This document shows, one piece after another, positions 60,575 to 64,000 of a stretch of DNA of 64,000 nucleotides; positions within the stretch are counted from its first letter, which is position 1, and every line of letters begins with the position of its first letter. A program made the position numbers and the translations under genes. Origin of the DNA: Desulfobacteraceae bacterium (lineage in GTDB: Bacteria; Desulfobacterota; Desulfobacteria; Desulfobacterales; SURF-7). The notes below the pieces were generated by a model. It saw only the letters and a program-made list of their open reading frames with translations, had not been told where the DNA came from and did no database searches. The stretch covers positions 1-64,000 of the forward strand of contig QZKS01000068.1 in assembly GCA_003599865.1 (NCBI GenBank). The letters are read 5' to 3'.

Positions 60575-60610
60575 AAAAAGGTGCATGACAAATGTGACAT
60601 GCACCTTTTT
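60575..60610 (-). terminator. Bidirectional terminator
   Basis: AAAAAGGTGCATG (60575-60587) pairs with CATGCACCTTTTT (60598-60610) around a ten-base loop. A/T-runs lie at both ends. It is 22 bases past the porin stop codon and would end the porin transcript on the minus strand. Confidence 0.85.
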
Positions 60611-60631
60611 ATTCTCTATTCATAAAAGAGA

Positions 60632-61993
60632 TTAAAAACTATAGGACAGCTTGCTCGCAAACAGGTACCAGTGCGGATCCGGATCCGGATCATTTCCAAA
60701 GTCTACATCATCAAGTCCATTCATGTAATGGCCTTCCAGCTTGAAAATCCAGTTTTCGTTCAAATCAAACCGAGTGGTCAGACAGGTGTCCCGCATCCAT
60801 CTTTCCTCCCGGTGTCTGTTTCCCTGAAGAGCTTCAAAATCTTTCCCATGCCGATCTCTTACATTGGTATTCCAGTCACTGTAATACGCACCAAGCTCAA
60901 ACCAATAGGTAAACCGATGTGAGGCAGATACAGCCCATCCAATAACTTCGGTTGTAGCAATATCTGTTGGATTCCCATTAATCAAAACATTTCCAATATC
61001 AACTCGAATCATATTATACTCTGCTGACAAGATGGTATCCCCTCTTGTGTATTCAACAGATCCAACAATACTGGAAACGTTATCGATGTTCACAGCAGTT
61101 GTTACAGTATTTCCTCCGTTGACTCCGGCGAGAGTTAAATTGGGCGTGCTGATATTCATGGTCGTTTCAATTTCAGTAAAGAGCCAGGTGCCGGATAATC
61201 GCAATCCATCCACAAACCTGGGAGCCCACTGTAGAGAGGCATTTTGTGTGTTCAAAGGTGTTGCGCTTGAGGGTGATTCAACACTGACTTCTGCTGCCGC
61301 AAGTTCGCCTTGCTGTTGTCCATAAGCCGCTGCTATCGCAGCAGGGAGTCCTAACTGAAGTGCTCCGGCTTCATACGCCGCTGCTGCTGCAGATTGTATT
61401 CCGGTCTTGAGTCGGTCTTCCATTATGGTTGCCATATCGATCAGGAGGTTTGATTCCGCTGAAACCCCGCCCACACCATATGCCAACTGGTAGGAAAAAC
61501 CTCCTGGGAGTTCACCATATGCTCCAACACCCTTGAGACCTGCATAGACATCCCGGTTTTGTTCCACATAGATTGCATTGGGAAGCATGATGGACGTCCG
61601 AACCGCATCAACATCCCTGGTTTCATTATAAAGACCCAAGGCGATCTTGACTTTTCCGGCACGGATTCCCAAGTAGTTGTTGACACGGTAATCACCATAT
61701 GCCCAGTCCAGCTCGATATTATCATTGCCGAGTTCGCCCATATCCCGGGCAAAAAACTGAGCCCCAAGCCTCAGCCCATCTGCAGGCGTGGTGGAAAAAT
61801 TGATCCCCATCTCATTGAACTCAAATGAACCGTCTTCTGTTTTGATTCCGGAATAATCATAATCGGTGGACTGAATATATCCCTGGGAAATGAATCCGTG
61901 AATCTCCACATTACCCAAACCTTCATAGGCCGATACGGCACCAACAGATACAAGACTCAAACACATAAACAACAGGATGATTGTTTTTTTCAT
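60632..61993 (-). CDS. Outer membrane porin-like protein
   Basis: A 453-residue exported protein with a signal peptide (about 1-22, ending in VSAYE) and a C-terminal phenylalanine (SKLSYSF), as in outer membrane barrels. The N-terminal strands EIHGFISQGYIQST and FEFNEMGINFST are typical of bacterial porin families used for small anions or sugars. An alanine-rich, low-complexity loop (about 195-240, with AAAAAYEAGA and AAIAAAYG) interrupts the barrel. It follows a small PstS-like gene, which suggests joint uptake or sensing of an anion such as phosphate (inference). A strong terminator follows. Confidence 0.8.
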   Translation of the reverse strand: MKKTIILLFMCLSLVSVGAVSAYEGLGNVEIHGFISQGYIQSTDYDYSGIKTEDGSFEFNEMGINFSTTPADGLRLGAQFFARDMGELGNDNIELDWAYGDYRVNNYLGIRAGKVKIALGLYNETRDVDAVRTSIMLPNAIYVEQNRDVYAGLKGVGAYGELPGGFSYQLAYGVGGVSAESNLLIDMATIMEDRLKTGIQSAAAAAYEAGALQLGLPAAIAAAYGQQQGELAAAEVSVESPSSATPLNTQNASLQWAPRFVDGLRLSGTWLFTEIETTMNISTPNLTLAGVNGGNTVTTAVNIDNVSSIVGSVEYTRGDTILSAEYNMIRVDIGNVLINGNPTDIATTEVIGWAVSASHRFTYWFELGAYYSDWNTNVRDRHGKDFEALQGNRHREERWMRDTCLTTRFDLNENWIFKLEGHYMNGLDDVDFGNDPDPDPHWYLFASKLSYSF

Positions 61994-62008
61994 CAGATTC
62001 GCCTCCTC

Positions 62009-62431
62009 TTAGTTCACAGTAATGGTTTTTACATTTTTCAATGCGGCATCCGTGCTGACATAACCAATAGCCCCGGTGGTTTCTGAAACAAACTGAATAA
62101 TCTCTTCATCTGAATTCAATGCTTTTGGTTTCTGTCCTTTTCCCGTAAAAACCATTTTTCTCCAGTAATTTCTGAACTGAGAAGAACTGCGATTGATATA
62201 TGTCTTTAAAAAATCCTCATGGACTTCGTTTTCACTTGTGACAAAATAAATACTTGTATTATCCGACCACTTTGCCATTTTGCCCAGAAATATATTCTGC
62301 AGATCCTCCTTGTTTAACGATTCCTGAGAAACACTGTTGTTTGCAATAATCAGCACTTTCGCGAAGGTTGGTGTGACAAAAAAACCGCCCAGACTAACGA
62401 AGAACAACATGAAAATCAAAATTTTTTTCAC
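62009..62431 (-). CDS. Small PstS-like periplasmic protein
   Basis: A 140-residue exported protein starting with GTG at 62431 behind AGGAGG. The signal peptide is about 1-24 (ending TFAK). The body matches one lobe of PstS-type phosphate-binding proteins: LNKEDLQNIFLGKMAKWSDN, then SSSQFRNYWRKMVFTGKG and the FVSETTGAIGYVS loop. It is about half the length of a full PstS (~300), so it is either a one-lobe protein or a specialised subfamily. It lies 15 bases upstream of the porin gene. Confidence 0.82.
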   Translation of the reverse strand: MKKILIFMLFFVSLGGFFVTPTFAKVLIIANNSVSQESLNKEDLQNIFLGKMAKWSDNTSIYFVTSENEVHEDFLKTYINRSSSQFRNYWRKMVFTGKGQKPKALNSDEEIIQFVSETTGAIGYVSTDAALKNVKTITVN

Positions 62432-62645
62432 CGTGTAGCCTCCTGTATTAAGGTTTGTGGTAGATAAAAATGCATGGTTTGCCGACAAATAAACAGCATG
62501 GATACATAACGAGGATTGTTGAATATCAATCGATATGGCTGGCCAGTCATAGATTTCCAATAAACGCATTTTCAGGATTGAAAAATCTATACATATATTG
62601 TGGTTCAAAAAGTACTTAGTTGAATATCTACTGTATGTCAATCTT

Positions 62646-63650
62646 TTAAATAGCTGGATCAATTTCCTCTTTCAGCATGCAGCAGGCTATTTTGTACGCG
62701 GGCGTTCCATCCGGTTCATAAGCCAGATTATCCGGCTGAATCAGCTTGTTCATCACACACCCTTCCGGAATCGTCAGTTCAAACAGATCCATCTCATTGA
62801 TTTTCGGCGTCCGGACAAGTGCATTTTCCGAAAAGTGAAATCCATGAATTGGAAAATCCTCACAAAGCGGGCATTTATAAACCCTGCCGTTGGGAAAGAT
62901 AAAATAGTTATCGGCAACCAAACCGGCACACGCAAACGGCTCTTCCGGAGATAGAAACACCTTCGGATAGGTGGTGATAATTCCCCGGCTGGCCGCGTCC
63001 AGCGCCACTTCCGGAATCTGTTCCAGCCACTCTTTCCGGGAAACCTGGGCATCATCGGCATTGATTTTTCCGGAATTGCCGCGCAATCCGATCACCTGAA
63101 TGAAAAACCGTTTAACACCCCATTTTGCCAGCAGAGCCGGCATCAGGGACAGTTCATGAATATTGGTCCGGCTGACCGTATAGATCAGGCTGGTATGAAA
63201 TCCAAGGGAGACCGCTTTTTGTATTCCGTTGATACAGGTCTGATATACCCCTTGCCCGCGAATTCCATCGTTGGTCTTTTCCGTGGCCCCATCCAGACTG
63301 AAACTTAAAAAATCAAGTTCCGAAGGCAGAACTTTTTCCAGAAAATCATGAAATAAAAACCCATTGGTATCAACCGTTATGGATTTATATCCCATTGCCC
63401 GGGCTTTTTGAATGGCCCTTGGAAGATCCGGATGCAATGTGGGCTCTCCTCCCAGAAAAATGACATTGGCATAGGGACTTTTCTCCATAAAGGCCTCAAG
63501 CCGGTTCTCGATCACCTCAATGGAAAGGGTCCGGGTTCCATGCTCATCCGGATTAATGTAGCAATGGGTGCATCTCAGATTACATTTGGTCAATATGTGA
63601 AAGAAGACATTGATGGATTGTTTGGAAAACGATACGGTTCTTTTAATCAT
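62646..63650 (-). CDS. Radical SAM protein with C-terminal cysteines
   Basis: A 334-residue radical SAM protein. The cluster motif CNLRCTHC (C23, C27, C30) and the FLGGEPTLHPDLPRA block are clear. The C-terminal part holds further cysteines (FACAGL, KCPLCEDF, GCVMN, ACCML) arranged like a SPASM/twitch auxiliary cluster. Such enzymes often modify peptides or build cofactors. No small precursor peptide gene was found next to it. The function is open. Confidence 0.85.
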   Translation of the reverse strand: MIKRTVSFSKQSINVFFHILTKCNLRCTHCYINPDEHGTRTLSIEVIENRLEAFMEKSPYANVIFLGGEPTLHPDLPRAIQKARAMGYKSITVDTNGFLFHDFLEKVLPSELDFLSFSLDGATEKTNDGIRGQGVYQTCINGIQKAVSLGFHTSLIYTVSRTNIHELSLMPALLAKWGVKRFFIQVIGLRGNSGKINADDAQVSRKEWLEQIPEVALDAASRGIITTYPKVFLSPEEPFACAGLVADNYFIFPNGRVYKCPLCEDFPIHGFHFSENALVRTPKINEMDLFELTIPEGCVMNKLIQPDNLAYEPDGTPAYKIACCMLKEEIDPAI

Positions 63651-63731
63651 GAGATACTATGTATATGACTGAGCCATTTCAAAAAATACCGGCCGCAGAC
63701 CGGAATTTGTTGTGTCGCAATAACGTTTTTT

Positions 63732-64000
63732 TTATTTAATAATGGTTCGCGTCAGGATCTTGGTTTTTTTTTCTTTGGACTGCTCTTTTTTCAACTGGGT
63801 AAGTTCGGCTTTGGCTTTCACCAGCTCATCGTTGGTCAAGCGAAGGCGAAGCGACATATATTCCGCAAAAATTCGATACAGAAGCAACAAAAAATCCAGC
63901 TTTTTTTCATCGGAAGATAATTTTTCCTGGGCAGACGTGTCCACAGCAAGGCAAACCGTTGGACCATCGGCATACACGGATGCCGAACGGCTGAGACTGT
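63732..64000 (-). CDS. Unrecognised protein, C-terminal part, cut by window edge
   Basis: The frame is open to the last base, so only the C-terminal ~88 residues are visible. The first residues (SRSASVYADGPT) look like the end of a signal peptide. A hydrophobic helix (LDFLLLLYRIFAEYMSLRLRL) and a long charged coiled coil (about 50-85, rich in K, E and L) follow. A GTG at 63977 is in frame but is probably internal. No family is recognised. Confidence 0.5.
   Translation of the reverse strand, partial: SLSRSASVYADGPTVCLAVDTSAQEKLSSDEKKLDFLLLLYRIFAEYMSLRLRLTNDELVKAKAELTQLKKEQSKEKKTKILTRTIIK

Overview
The window looks like chromosome of an anaerobic, sulfate-reducer-like member of the Desulfobacterota (former Deltaproteobacteria, Desulfobacterales type). 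The grounds are content and style: ATP-dependent 2-hydroxyacyl-CoA dehydratase/benzoyl-CoA reductase (HAD/BCR) modules, a CooC-like ATPase, NapH/NapG-like ferredoxins, a TRAP binding protein, a Gram-negative lipid A/BamA/Lol cluster with the LpxI-type hydrolase, and sigma-54-type promoters. No rRNA, tRNA or CRISPR array was seen, so the species cannot be named.

Layout. 1-4973 (+): a DUF6599/DUF362/NapHG-like redox trio, a HisA of the eukaryotic (yeast HIS6) type, and a crotonase. 5010-16908 (+): a tightly coupled catabolic operon behind a clear promoter/operator. It encodes a GMC oxidoreductase, an unrecognised helical protein, a C-B-A-D set of HAD/BCR genes, an acetyl-CoA-synthase-like domain protein, a CooC-like ATPase, and a second, divergent C-B-activase set. 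A FadR-type regulator, a lipoprotein and a TRAP binding protein follow (to 19224). 19369-19762: a small gene behind a near-consensus sigma-54 promoter. 19821-24620: an accessory island with a tautomerase, a BrnT/CopG-like toxin-antitoxin pair, a flavin-type protein, and an endonuclease-III-like gene interrupted near its stop codon by a group II intron. The interrupted site folds like an integron attC site. REP-like palindromes follow.

24648-27804 (-): a Cache protein with a chemoreceptor, and a REP-associated transposase carrying REP hairpins inside its own coding sequence. 27872-40986 (-): one long envelope operon, lysS-lolC-lolD-bamA-ompH-lpxD-fabZ-lpxA-lpxI-lpxB-msbA. 41097-44843 (-): a PilS-like kinase and pilC behind a candidate sigma-54 promoter, and a radical SAM protein. 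45231-50349 (+): a DHH-CBS-tRNA nucleotidyltransferase fusion, trpS, scpA and scpB, closed by a terminator. 50475-60456: mixed housekeeping genes (PilZ, PocR-domain, M29 peptidase, manA, receiver protein, ABC-F, YchJ, YfcE-type phosphoesterase, cyclophilin, srkA). 60575-64000 (-): a porin with a small PstS-like protein, a radical SAM protein and a truncated ORF.

The best candidate for an undescribed system is the 5-17 kb operon. It has two HAD/BCR cores and three [4Fe-4S] activases, with a CooC-like ATPase and an ACS-like domain between them, all apparently controlled by a palindromic operator lying on the promoter. The substrate is not evident. The usual ring-opening enzymes of benzoyl-CoA degradation are absent. 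The second B subunit has lost one of the usual cluster cysteines.
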